Shown here one piece after another: positions 34,497 through 43,119 of a DNA stretch of 64,000 nt; position 1 is the first letter of the stretch, and every line of letters starts with the position of its first letter. Made by a program: the position numbers and the translations under genes. The notes under the pieces were generated by a model. It had not been told where the DNA came from. It was given only the letters and a program-made list of their open reading frames with translations, and ran no database searches. This DNA comes from Candidatus Nomurabacteria bacterium (lineage in GTDB: Bacteria > Patescibacteriota > Saccharimonadia > Saccharimonadales > UBA7683): the NCBI GenBank assembly GCA_020631895.1, contig JACKGR010000002.1:1-64000 (forward strand). Direction: 5' to 3'.

Positions 34497-35480
34497 ATGG
34501 ATCAGAAAATTAAGGCAACAATAATAATTCCAACTTATAACGGTGAAAAATACCTCAACGAGATACTAAAAGCAATTAACAAACAAATTTATGATAAATT
34601 CGAAGTATTAATTATTGACTCAGGTTCAACTGATAAAACGATACAGATAATTAAGAGAGCGCAGAAGACACAAAAAAATATTATATTGCACGAGATACCC
34701 AACTCAGAATTCGGCCATGGCAAAACACGTAATCTAGCTGCAAATATGGCAAATGGAGAATATTTAGTGTTTATCTCTCATGATGCGGTACCTGCCCACA
34801 AATATTGGCTATATGAAATTACGAAGCCCTTTGAAATAAACGAAAAGATCGTCGGAGTCTTAGGTAGACAGACGGCTAGACCCGGCTGTTTCCCTTTGTT
34901 GAAGTACGAGATTAGGCATGTTTTCGATAAACTTGGTTCAGAGTACGGCACGGTCTTATTCTATAATGATAAATTTGCCAACAGGATACATATTCAAGAC
35001 ACGCTTAGTTTCTACTCGGATGTAAATAGTGCTACTAGGAGAGACTTTCTAGTCAACGTACTCCCATACAAAGACGTACCTTATTCAGAGGATCAAATAT
35101 TCGGTAGAGAAATTATAAAAGCCGGCTACATAAAAGCTTATGCGCCTCGTGCAAGAGTGCACCACTCAAACGACATGGAGTTGGATGAGTATAAACATAG
35201 AATGTTTGACGAGATAATTGGCCTAAAGCGTTCTGGAGCAAAAATACAAAAAGTAAGCATTTTAGGACTAATAAAACGCGTTGTTATAGGATCTGCTCAT
35301 GACAGTTTTAGGATAATTATTGACAATGATTTCTCTATCAAGCGGAAGCTTTACTGGTTGCTAGTTAATCCGATATACCACTTTGAAAAGTGGAGAGGTG
35401 TACGACTTGCATCCCGAACCGCAATTAATGATTACGAAGCTCATGATTCTCATTCACTTGAGAAGATCCGTAAACGCTAG
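34497..35480 (+). CDS. Family 2 glycosyltransferase (rhamnosyltransferase type)
   Basis: A 327-residue GT-A enzyme: ATIIIPTYNGEKYLNEILKAI, VLIIDSGSTDKT, FGHGKTRNLAANMANGEYLVFISHDAVPA, and the acceptor motif VPYSEDQIFGREIIKAGY. The GHGxTRN motif and ISxDA box are typical of RfbF/WbbL-like rhamnosyltransferases. It lies two bases after the epimerase gene and ends the exporter operon. Confidence 0.9.
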   Translation: MDQKIKATIIIPTYNGEKYLNEILKAINKQIYDKFEVLIIDSGSTDKTIQIIKRAQKTQKNIILHEIPNSEFGHGKTRNLAANMANGEYLVFISHDAVPAHKYWLYEITKPFEINEKIVGVLGRQTARPGCFPLLKYEIRHVFDKLGSEYGTVLFYNDKFANRIHIQDTLSFYSDVNSATRRDFLVNVLPYKDVPYSEDQIFGREIIKAGYIKAYAPRARVHHSNDMELDEYKHRMFDEIIGLKRSGAKIQKVSILGLIKRVVIGSAHDSFRIIIDNDFSIKRKLYWLLVNPIYHFEKWRGVRLASRTAINDYEAHDSHSLEKIRKR

Positions 35481-35491
35481 TATTGCTTGTG

Positions 35492-37840
35492 CTAATTAAC
35501 TACGGCGCCAAGGGCAAATTGAGACATTGTGGCGTCGTTAAGTTGTAGGATGACTGGACTTCCGCCACTTTCCCTTAAAAGGACTGACCAACTAGATATT
35601 GGTCTTTTATTACCATCCTCGAGCATATAAACCGTTCCATTACTCTTGTTCATTACAAACTTAGAAGCATCTTGCTGTGTAGTGTTTTCGATAACAGTAG
35701 CTCCTATCTCGTTTAGTGAGGATAATTGGAACCCAAAACTAGAGTACAGGTTGCTAGGTATAAGATATCTTTTGCCAGAATCAACGATATAGGCATTGCC
35801 TGATATCTTAACGATACTTGCTAGTGTACCAATACTGGAGTAGCCAGAAATAGAACTAGTAGGAAGCCTGATTAGGGAGCCCCAATTATAATTGTAGTCG
35901 TTAAATCTCGTTGCTGAAGGCAATAGATAACGGTTTTGATCAGTATTAATAACTGAGATCGTCCCTGTTTCGTCGAGGATTAGGTTTCCTGGAGCAAGCT
36001 TGATGGTTCCAACGTCTAGGGCCTGGTAAGCTCCGTTTGTTAGTCGAGTAATACTACTCGATCCCAGATTAAGTGAGTTGTATGTAATCATAGACGCAAG
36101 GGGTCGACGGATGTAATTTTCTATAACAGATATTTCACCAGATGAATTTCTTACAGTTTCAGGCAGTGCTTTTGTTTGTAGTCTTGTGAAGACATCGTCT
36201 GCTGGTGTACTCGGGCTTACAACGTCAGGAACTTGATACTTCTGCAGACCATCTAGTAGGAATGTTGTATTGCTGCTGTCTTTTCCGATACACCTCAGGG
36301 TGCCACTTGATGTACCATTTACAGCTTCATAGCCCCCAACTCTGTAAGACCTTAGCCCGCTCATACCCCAACATTCATAAGTGTTCATAGAGGTCAATAT
36401 GTGATAATTCGCACCGTTATATAGCCTAATAGTCCCGTCTGGACCGGTTATTAGATAGCTTCCATCAATTTGTGGTTGGCCGTACTGCCATCTACTAAAG
36501 CTGAAATTGGAAAGATTTGTGAATGCCCCCGTAGGGTTAACGGTGTTGTAATGCGACAGCTCAAAGAATATTCTTTTTTTATTATTCTCCATTTGATAGA
36601 TTGATAGATTTGGATCTCTAATGAAACTTGATAGCGGACTGTCTGAGTTATATCTTTGTATAAATTCTAGGGGAAGGTAGGTTATATCTGAGACACTAAA
36701 CCCAAAATTAGCAAGTTGTTCCATGCTTGAGATTGGTATTTTCCGCCCACTGTCAAAGAAGTATACTGTACCCCCGTCTGCGTCACTGTCGCTACCAGAC
36801 TTAACTATTTGTCCTAAGTTTGCTGAATATGGGGCGCTAGCCCCAGGCACTGAATCTAGCTCTTGTTGTGAAACAAACCTAATATCTTTTGCACCGTAAC
36901 CAAACTGTTCCAAATACCCAATGTTGTTTATGACGTATTTAACACCACCATCTACAAGATATAAAGTTCCGTCTGACTGAGTACGCCATAAGGTACCAGT
37001 GGTTGATCCAAACCAGTCATTGAATAATCGCCAAAAATTTCTATTACCATAGGCGCCGCAACTATCACCGGCACCGTACAAGTTATTTAAGGCAGATGCA
37101 TTTGGCTGGTATGGTGTGTAGTTATAAAGGCCTGCGGTGGCCAGATTTTGTATATATACGGTGGAGCTTCCACAGCCTGCATTCGGGTTATATTGGATCG
37201 TATTATTTTGGAATGGTTTATATCTATACTCGCTCGGGTATGTTGCATATCTTCTGAATTGAAATGCCGCTTTAGTCACCTGGTTCGCAAATCCGTAATA
37301 TTCGGCATCGCATGGGGCGGTGTCGGGGCACCCGTAACCTGTGGCTGATCTATATTGGCTTGACCATGGCCAGTCATCAGTGACTAACGTCTGTTCTTTC
37401 TGAAGTAGCACAAGAAGGGTCTTAGGGCTAATATTGTAGGTAGTCGAAGCATTCTTAATAATCTGTGCAGCGCTTAGTCCATCCTGAGTATAACTCTTTA
37501 AGCAAGTATAAGGAGGTGGGTATCCTCTACTGGTACCGTATTGAGCCCGTGTTTGGCTTCCAGAGTAAATTCTAGTACCATTTGTATCGCAAGTGGGCAC
37601 CTTGCTATTTAAGAAGTTCTGGATGTCAGTTGTAGACATAGACCCGCCGTTGTAAAACACGCCATCGTCTATGATGTTGCCAGCTCTCCAGTCAGATGCA
37701 CTAACAGCCTGTGCAGTCTTGTGGGGGTATAGCATAGTAATTGAAAAGGCCAATAAGACCACTATTAAGATTCCCAGCCTAGATCTAGAGGATCTTACTC
37801 CTGCTACTTGTCTACTTTGCTTTTCAATAATATATGACAT
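35492..37840 (-). CDS. Secreted lysozyme-like protein with multiple repeated beta modules
   Basis: A 782-residue protein: membrane helix or signal (about 22-46), then a domain of about 230 residues with SMSTTDIQNFLNSKVPTCDTN, paired cysteines and the helix SPKTLLVLLQKEQTLV (candidate catalytic E149, in the place where transglycosylases have a Glu), ending NFWRLFNDWFGSTTG. The rest is repeats built on LYLVDGGVKYVI / VYFFDSGRKIPIS / AYIVDSGKRYLIP / VYMLEDGNKRPIS. I recall this N-domain from actinobacterial and Saccharibacteria surface proteins often labelled hemagglutinin. It probably binds or cuts cell wall; the activity is inferred. Confidence 0.7.
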   Translation of the reverse strand: MSYIIEKQSRQVAGVRSSRSRLGILIVVLLAFSITMLYPHKTAQAVSASDWRAGNIIDDGVFYNGGSMSTTDIQNFLNSKVPTCDTNGTRIYSGSQTRAQYGTSRGYPPPYTCLKSYTQDGLSAAQIIKNASTTYNISPKTLLVLLQKEQTLVTDDWPWSSQYRSATGYGCPDTAPCDAEYYGFANQVTKAAFQFRRYATYPSEYRYKPFQNNTIQYNPNAGCGSSTVYIQNLATAGLYNYTPYQPNASALNNLYGAGDSCGAYGNRNFWRLFNDWFGSTTGTLWRTQSDGTLYLVDGGVKYVINNIGYLEQFGYGAKDIRFVSQQELDSVPGASAPYSANLGQIVKSGSDSDADGGTVYFFDSGRKIPISSMEQLANFGFSVSDITYLPLEFIQRYNSDSPLSSFIRDPNLSIYQMENNKKRIFFELSHYNTVNPTGAFTNLSNFSFSRWQYGQPQIDGSYLITGPDGTIRLYNGANYHILTSMNTYECWGMSGLRSYRVGGYEAVNGTSSGTLRCIGKDSSNTTFLLDGLQKYQVPDVVSPSTPADDVFTRLQTKALPETVRNSSGEISVIENYIRRPLASMITYNSLNLGSSSITRLTNGAYQALDVGTIKLAPGNLILDETGTISVINTDQNRYLLPSATRFNDYNYNWGSLIRLPTSSISGYSSIGTLASIVKISGNAYIVDSGKRYLIPSNLYSSFGFQLSSLNEIGATVIENTTQQDASKFVMNKSNGTVYMLEDGNKRPISSWSVLLRESGGSPVILQLNDATMSQFALGAVVN

Positions 37841-37843
37841 AAA

Positions 37844-38377
37844 TCATTCCCTAACCATTATAGCTTGTGGGGCTGATGATATTTTATTCCCAGTACTATA
37901 TGCGGTAACAACTAAGTTATATGTACCTATTTTTTCAAATTCTGCCTGAGGGATAGAAATGCCTTCACACTGATTTTGTGTTTCACGAATCACAGGGCGG
38001 GCACCTTCGGAGGTAAATTGGTATACGCACGTTTTTACCTGAAAGTCAGATACTTCTGCTTTGGCATTTATGAATCCATTTGCTTGGTTTGCTTGAGTAA
38101 TACGTACTGATCCAGAGGGTGATGATGGGACTTCCTCTGAAGTTGATGGAGTCGTGCTCTGGCTGGTGTCATCTTTTGCCTTGTTATCATTTGACGAATC
38201 AGCCTCTCGGTCGCTAGCTGTTTCGTATAAAGGCTTGTAATCATTTGTCGGATCCTCACTCCTAAATAAGTAATACGCCAAAGCCCCAACTAGCAGGAGA
38301 AGTACAGCGATGACTATAATGATTGTGGCTTTTTTGTTATTTATTTTTGTCATGATTTTCTTTGTTTTATAATCCAT
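37844..38377 (-). CDS. Small anchored hypothetical protein
   Basis: 177 residues (169 if the second ATG at 38353 is used). A Lys-rich cytoplasmic start, one membrane helix (ATIIIVIAVLLLLVGALAYYLF), a Ser/Thr/Asp-rich disordered stretch, and a C-terminal module of about 80 residues (SVRITQANQANGFINAKAEVSDFQVKTCVYQFTSEG...) with two cysteines and an Ig-like strand pattern. It ends three bases before the lysozyme-like gene and probably works with it at the surface. A TATAAT (38392-38397, minus strand) lies 14 bases upstream. Confidence 0.65.
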   Translation of the reverse strand: MDYKTKKIMTKINNKKATIIIVIAVLLLLVGALAYYLFRSEDPTNDYKPLYETASDREADSSNDNKAKDDTSQSTTPSTSEEVPSSPSGSVRITQANQANGFINAKAEVSDFQVKTCVYQFTSEGARPVIRETQNQCEGISIPQAEFEKIGTYNLVVTAYSTGNKISSAPQAIMVRE

Positions 38378-38424
38378 TAGATTCAGTGTTTATTATAACA
38401 TAACCTGTATAGATATACATGTGA

Positions 38425-38430
38425 TATACT
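38425..38430 (+). promoter_or_regulatory. Candidate -10 (TATACT) of the DUF2142 gene
   Basis: TATACT ends seven bases before the ATG at 38438, so the transcript would begin at or next to the start codon. No ribosome site is present. Confidence 0.5.
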
Positions 38431-38437
38431 TTGCGCA

Positions 38438-39850
38438 ATGAAGAGTAGATATAATTGGCATAATATCTTTAGCAAACCCGAAAGATACTTTGTGTTAGTG
38501 GCAATCATTTTCGGGTTTATTTTTATATTTTTAACTCCACCATTTCAAGGCCCCGACGAACAGGCGCACTTCTCTCAGGTTTACAGATATTCTGAGGGAA
38601 AGTTATCTCCGTCAAGTGATCTACCAAGGGGTGTAGTGAGAACATTTAAGGCTGTTTTTTACGAAGACGACATTAGGTTTAAAGCAAACGAGAAGTATGA
38701 TTTAAGAAGAACGAAACGTGCGTTGCTAAATATACCACTAGAGCAAAACATAAGAGTAAATGGTGCTCCGTATAGTGGGACGACCTATTCGCCTATTGTC
38801 TACTTGCCTCAAATAGCTGTGGTATTTGTTGGTAGGTTAGTAAATATGCCCGTTATCCTTCTGTTATACATGGCCAGAGTAGCTAGTCTAGCTTCGTTTA
38901 TAACTCTGATGTATCTAGCAATTAAATATATATCTGTTGCCAGGTGGCCCCTGTTTGTTGCAGGTATAATACCAATGTCTTTATTCTCAGCGTCCATGGT
39001 ATCATCAGATTCTGTGACTCTGGGGGCTTCAGCTCTATTTATCGCCCTGATAATAGGTACGTTTACATCTAAAAGTTCAATGAGTCGTAAGAGTATCTTA
39101 GTACTCATTTTTGCAACTATTTTACTTGCGATGACGAAGCTCGTTAGTATGGTTCTTCTGCCGATATTACTGTTGATTGTCCTCAAAAAGAATCTAGTAA
39201 AAGAACGACGAAAAGCACTCATATTAGCTCTAGCTCTTTTGGGTATTGGGTTGTTGACGGCTATTGCTTGGCAGGTAATAGCATCTGCTAACAGTGGCAG
39301 CATTAATGCCAGCCTTCCGCAACACGTAGTTCCTGCTGAGCAAATTAAATTAATAATTTTAGAGCCCCAAAAATTTTTATTTGCTTTATGGAACACCTAT
39401 TTTTACTCTTGGGGTGATAGCGTAGCATATTCGTTTATTGGAACTTTTGGCTGGGCCGATACAACTATGGCACTCCCATTTGTAATAACTGGCTACACAA
39501 TACTGGTTCTTACTTTTCTTGCAAACAGAGCAAAAGATGCAGAATTATTGTCGTTTCGGGGTAAATCTAATCGTATTGTTTTAGCGTTAGTCATACTATT
39601 GTATGTTATTGGTGTCAACGCAGCGATGTTTGTTTTTTATTCTCCTGTTGATTTCAATATTATTGTCGGGGTTCAAGGCAGATACTTTATACCTGCACTA
39701 TTCTTGTTAGCAGTTTTTGCAGCAAATAGTGATCAACTGGTAATAAAAGAGAAAGCATACAAGTTCATAGTAAAAATTATGCCGATACTTTTACTTTCCG
39801 TATCGGCACTTTATATATTCTTCCGATTCTATATAGATACTCGAATTTAA
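38438..39850 (+). CDS. DUF2142 family polytopic membrane protein (GT-C-like)
   Basis: A 470-residue protein with about 11 hydrophobic helices and, after the first helix, the DUF2142 signature TPPFQGPDEQAHFSQVYRYSEG (acidic DE pair in an exterior loop, like lipid-linked-sugar-dependent GT-C enzymes). An exposed loop YSGTTYSPIVYLPQ follows. Such proteins are usually found in surface-glycan clusters and are thought to move sugars from polyprenyl carriers. The specificity is unknown. Confidence 0.82.
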   Translation: MKSRYNWHNIFSKPERYFVLVAIIFGFIFIFLTPPFQGPDEQAHFSQVYRYSEGKLSPSSDLPRGVVRTFKAVFYEDDIRFKANEKYDLRRTKRALLNIPLEQNIRVNGAPYSGTTYSPIVYLPQIAVVFVGRLVNMPVILLLYMARVASLASFITLMYLAIKYISVARWPLFVAGIIPMSLFSASMVSSDSVTLGASALFIALIIGTFTSKSSMSRKSILVLIFATILLAMTKLVSMVLLPILLLIVLKKNLVKERRKALILALALLGIGLLTAIAWQVIASANSGSINASLPQHVVPAEQIKLIILEPQKFLFALWNTYFYSWGDSVAYSFIGTFGWADTTMALPFVITGYTILVLTFLANRAKDAELLSFRGKSNRIVLALVILLYVIGVNAAMFVFYSPVDFNIIVGVQGRYFIPALFLLAVFAANSDQLVIKEKAYKFIVKIMPILLLSVSALYIFFRFYIDTRI

Positions 39851-39882
39851 TAACCTAAGCCCGATCTTTGTAACAGAATAAT

Positions 39883-40236
39883 TTATCGGTTTATGTTGAG
39901 GAATATAAGTCCCAGGACAATCAAGCTGATGCCAACAATTTTATAGATGGTGAAAACTTCTTTGAATACTAACGCAGAGGCGGTGAACATAAGAATATAT
40001 ACAAAAGCAGCAGCGATTGGGATAATATATCCTAAGTCGTTTTTTGAAATTAGGTATACGTAAGTAATAAAACTAAGTCCATATAGTATTATGCCCCCAA
40101 TGACATATAGGTTTATGTTGAATTGTAACTTGTTATCTATGTAAGAAATGGGTAGACCAGAGCCAGTACCAAGCTTTAGAATAATTAATGCAGAAACTGT
40201 CGTTAATACATAAAGTGACAGGAATATTTTGTTCAT
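39883..40236 (-). CDS. Small EamA/SMR-type four-helix transporter
   Basis: A 117-residue protein with four membrane helices (IFLSLYVLTTVSALIIL, YVIGGIILYGLSFITYVYLI, YIIPIAAAFVYILMFTASALVF, IVGISLIVLGLIFL). The pattern and the AAAFVYILMFTASALVFKE segment resemble half-size drug/metabolite transporters such as ArnE/ArnF, which flip undecaprenyl-linked sugars. It is the only minus-strand gene here and overlaps nothing. Confidence 0.75.
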   Translation of the reverse strand: MNKIFLSLYVLTTVSALIILKLGTGSGLPISYIDNKLQFNINLYVIGGIILYGLSFITYVYLISKNDLGYIIPIAAAFVYILMFTASALVFKEVFTIYKIVGISLIVLGLIFLNINR

Positions 40237-40350
40237 TGAATTTAGTATACATAATTTGAATAAGTATGATAGTGTGAAAAAATATCGCCTAGAGTATGTG
40301 CTGATAATATGACGTGGTACAATTATCTAAGTAAATTAGGAGGATTTTTG

Positions 40351-41316
40351 ATGAAGACAGCATTAGTTTGTGGAGCCGGAGGATTTATTGGCTCGCATTT
40401 GGTTAGCAAATTAAAGAAAGAAGGTTACTGGGTAAGAGGGGCGGACCTTAAAAGGCCACAATTTGGCGAAACTACTGCAGATGACTTTGTTGTCGGTGAC
40501 CTTACCGATCCTCGTATTGTTGAAAAAGTCATAGACAAGCCTTTTGACGAGGTTTATCAGTTGGCTGCAGACATGGGTGGAGCAGGATACATATTTAGCG
40601 GTGAACACGACGCGGATGTAATGCATAACTCAGCTACTATAAATTTGAATGTTGCACGACGTAGCGTAGAGTCAAAAGTTAAAAAATTATTCTATTCTTC
40701 TTCGGCTTGTATATATCCGGAACGTAATCAACTTGATCCCGACAACCCAAATTGCGTTGAGGACTCAGCTTATCCGGCAGCACCAGATAGTGAATACGGC
40801 TGGGAGAAACTTTTCAGCGAGCGAATGTATATGTCATATCAACGTAACTATGGCTTAAATGTAAGAATTGCACGATTTCACAATATTTTTGGACCTCAAG
40901 GAACATGGGAGGGCGGCAAAGAGAAAGCACCAGCTGCAATGTGTAGAAAGGTTGCAGAGTCTAAGAGCGGTGAAATTGAAGTATGGGGTGACGGTAAACA
41001 AACTCGTACCTTCTTGTATGTCGACGAGTGTCTCGAGGGTGTCAGAAGACTGATGGACAGCGACTTTATGGGCCCAGTAAATATTGGATCTGTAGAAATG
41101 GTTAGTATTAACCAGCTTGCAGAAATGGTTATGGAGATTGCGAAGAAGCCGCTAAAGATTAAGCATATTGATGGCCCGTTGGGCGTACGGGGGCGGAGCT
41201 CAGATAATCACCTGATTAAAGAAGAGCTTGGTTGGGAGCCGCATCTAAAGCTCGAGGATGGTCTACGTAGTACATATGAATGGATCGCTGCTCAGGTTAA
41301 GGCAAAAGAGTCATAG
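40351..41316 (+). CDS. GDP-mannose 3,5-epimerase-like extended SDR enzyme
   Basis: 321 residues from the ATG at 40351, chosen because a strong AGGAGG site lies eight bases upstream; the frame opens 14 codons earlier. It matches plant GME closely as I recall it: GAGGFIGSH (8-16), LAADMGGAGYI, SSSACIYPE with Cys120, YGWEK with Tyr149 and Lys153, RFHNIFGPQGTW, and GKEKAPAAMCRK with Lys192. The spacings of 29 and 72 residues from the Cys equal those of the catalytic Cys145, Tyr174 and Lys217 of the Arabidopsis enzyme. It would convert GDP-D-mannose to GDP-L-galactose or L-gulose for the surface glycan. The family is firm, the in vivo product inferred. Confidence 0.85.
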   Translation: MKTALVCGAGGFIGSHLVSKLKKEGYWVRGADLKRPQFGETTADDFVVGDLTDPRIVEKVIDKPFDEVYQLAADMGGAGYIFSGEHDADVMHNSATINLNVARRSVESKVKKLFYSSSACIYPERNQLDPDNPNCVEDSAYPAAPDSEYGWEKLFSERMYMSYQRNYGLNVRIARFHNIFGPQGTWEGGKEKAPAAMCRKVAESKSGEIEVWGDGKQTRTFLYVDECLEGVRRLMDSDFMGPVNIGSVEMVSINQLAEMVMEIAKKPLKIKHIDGPLGVRGRSSDNHLIKEELGWEPHLKLEDGLRSTYEWIAAQVKAKES

Positions 41317-41327
41317 GTATTAATATT

Positions 41328-42122
41328 GTGAAGAAGCTACCAAAGATTACCATAGTAACACCCTCATATAATCAAGTGGACTTTATTGAACGAACAATAG
41401 AGAGTATTCTTAAACAAGATTATCCAAATCTCCAATACATAGTTATGGATGGTGGATCGAAAGACGGTACAGTAGAAATACTAAAGAAGTACGGCGATAA
41501 GATTACATGGAAGTCAGAGAAAGATAGCGGACAGTCAGAAGCTATAAATAAAGGACTTCGACTAGCTAAGGGCGAGATAGTAGCCTTCTTAAACTCTGAC
41601 GACACATATACACCCGGCACGTTATATGCAGTAGCAGAATATTTTGATTCTCATCCAAAAACTAAATGGGCCTACGGTAAATGCTTTATTGTCGATAAGC
41701 ATGACAAAGAGATCAGACGACCGATTACGTTATATAAGAACTTACTACTGTCAAAATTTAGCTACTCTAAGTTATTGAGCGAAAACTTTATTTCTCAACC
41801 TGCCACGTTTTGGCGTAGGGAAATACACGATGAGTTCGGTTACTTCGATGAAGAGGATCACTGGTGTATGGATTATGAGTTCTGGTTGCGAATAGGCGCT
41901 AAGTACCCAGCGGGAGTTATTAATAGGTATTTAGCTAATTTTCGCTACCATCTCGATAGCAAAAGCGGTCAAGAAGATAAAACTAAATTTCAAGAAGAAT
42001 TTGTTCTTGCTAAGAAATATAGTGATGGTAAAAAGTGGCCGCTTATCTTGCACAAGATAAATTACTATAAAATCACATGGTCATATAAGATTATGACACT
42101 TGGCCAAAGGAAACTAAAATAA
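41328..42122 (+). CDS. Family 2 glycosyltransferase
   Basis: A 264-residue GT-A enzyme from a GTG start: KITIVTPSYNQVDFIERTIESILKQDYPNLQYIVMDGGSKDGTVEILKKY, then FLNSDDTYTPGTL (DxD), and SQPATFWRREIHDEFGYFDEEDHWCMDYEFWLR with the acceptor-side acidic motif. It follows the GME-like gene by 11 bases and so may use the GDP-sugar made there. Its TAA stop overlaps the presumed original start of the next gene (see the epimerase at 42146). Confidence 0.9.
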   Translation: MKKLPKITIVTPSYNQVDFIERTIESILKQDYPNLQYIVMDGGSKDGTVEILKKYGDKITWKSEKDSGQSEAINKGLRLAKGEIVAFLNSDDTYTPGTLYAVAEYFDSHPKTKWAYGKCFIVDKHDKEIRRPITLYKNLLLSKFSYSKLLSENFISQPATFWRREIHDEFGYFDEEDHWCMDYEFWLRIGAKYPAGVINRYLANFRYHLDSKSGQEDKTKFQEEFVLAKKYSDGKKWPLILHKINYYKITWSYKIMTLGQRKLK

Positions 42123-42145
42123 AAAACTTTGATAATCGTACCGTT

Positions 42146-43102
42146 TTGGTGACGGGGGCCTGTGGTTTTATCGGGCAGAATTTAGTTGCAGAACTTTTAA
42201 AGCAAGGTGCAGATGTGATTGCCCTGGATTTACCAACTGCTAATTGGAGCATTATACCTAAGAGTGTAAGACGAGTTCCAGCAGATATTCTTGATAAGAA
42301 GTCTCTAGTAGGTGTTTTCGATACTGTCAATATTGTCTACCATCTTGCAGCGAGAACAGATCTTGGTGGAAAGAAATTGAGAGATTATGAAGTGAATTTT
42401 GAGGGAACCAAAAATGTTTTTATTGAGGCCGCAAAAAAAAGTTCAGTCGAAAGATTTGTTTTTTATTCGACTCAGCTGGTTGTCGGACTCTTTAATGAGA
42501 AACGTTTTATTGACGAGAATGAGCCATATAGGACAAATACCGTCTATGGCCAATCAAAGATAGAAGGAGAGAAGGTTGTAAAAGCGTTGTCCAACGAATA
42601 TGGTGTTAATTACACAATTATTAGACCTACATCAGTTTATGGTCCAGCCGGTGGGGCTCCATATAAAGATTTTTTTAAAGCAATTAAAAGCGGAAGATAT
42701 TTTCATGTTGGTAGGGCGGATAATTTGGTAAGTATGGTATATGTAAAGAATTTAATTGATCTTACAATATTAGCATCATTACATAAGAGCGCAAAGAATA
42801 AAGTATATTATGGTAACGATTTTCATCCCTATACTATGCGAGATTTTGCTGAAACTGCTGCGTCGTATTACAAGATACAAATTACAAGTTTACCTTACGC
42901 TTTAGTCCTACTGATTTCTTACATCGGAGGCATCTTAAAGGCCGTCGGGCTTAATCCACCTATATACCCTTTTAGGCTAAAAAATATAATGATGAACTAT
43001 TGTTATGATATTCAGAATACTTTAGCAATAGGCTACGATCCAAAATATAATCTGGAATTAGGAGTTAGAGAAACACTTGATTGGTATGAATCGAGAAAGT
43101 AA
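42146..43102 (+). CDS. NAD-dependent sugar epimerase/reductase with apparently lost ATG
   Basis: An extended SDR with LVTGACGFIGQNLVAEL, TQLVVG and YGQSK motifs, and a C-terminal hydrophobic stretch (YALVLLISYIGGILKAVG). The first standard start codon is a TTG at 42146, but it would cut off the first beta strand of the Rossmann fold. The frame is open and sensible upstream (KNFDNRTVLVTG) back to an ATA at 42119 that overlaps the preceding TAA stop. A G at 42121 would give ATG here and TGA there. So the natural start is probably 42119, either as a rare ATA start or altered by mutation or a base error. Confidence 0.82.
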   Translation: MVTGACGFIGQNLVAELLKQGADVIALDLPTANWSIIPKSVRRVPADILDKKSLVGVFDTVNIVYHLAARTDLGGKKLRDYEVNFEGTKNVFIEAAKKSSVERFVFYSTQLVVGLFNEKRFIDENEPYRTNTVYGQSKIEGEKVVKALSNEYGVNYTIIRPTSVYGPAGGAPYKDFFKAIKSGRYFHVGRADNLVSMVYVKNLIDLTILASLHKSAKNKVYYGNDFHPYTMRDFAETAASYYKIQITSLPYALVLLISYIGGILKAVGLNPPIYPFRLKNIMMNYCYDIQNTLAIGYDPKYNLELGVRETLDWYESRK

Positions 43103-43119
43103 ATGCAAAGGTAAATCAT

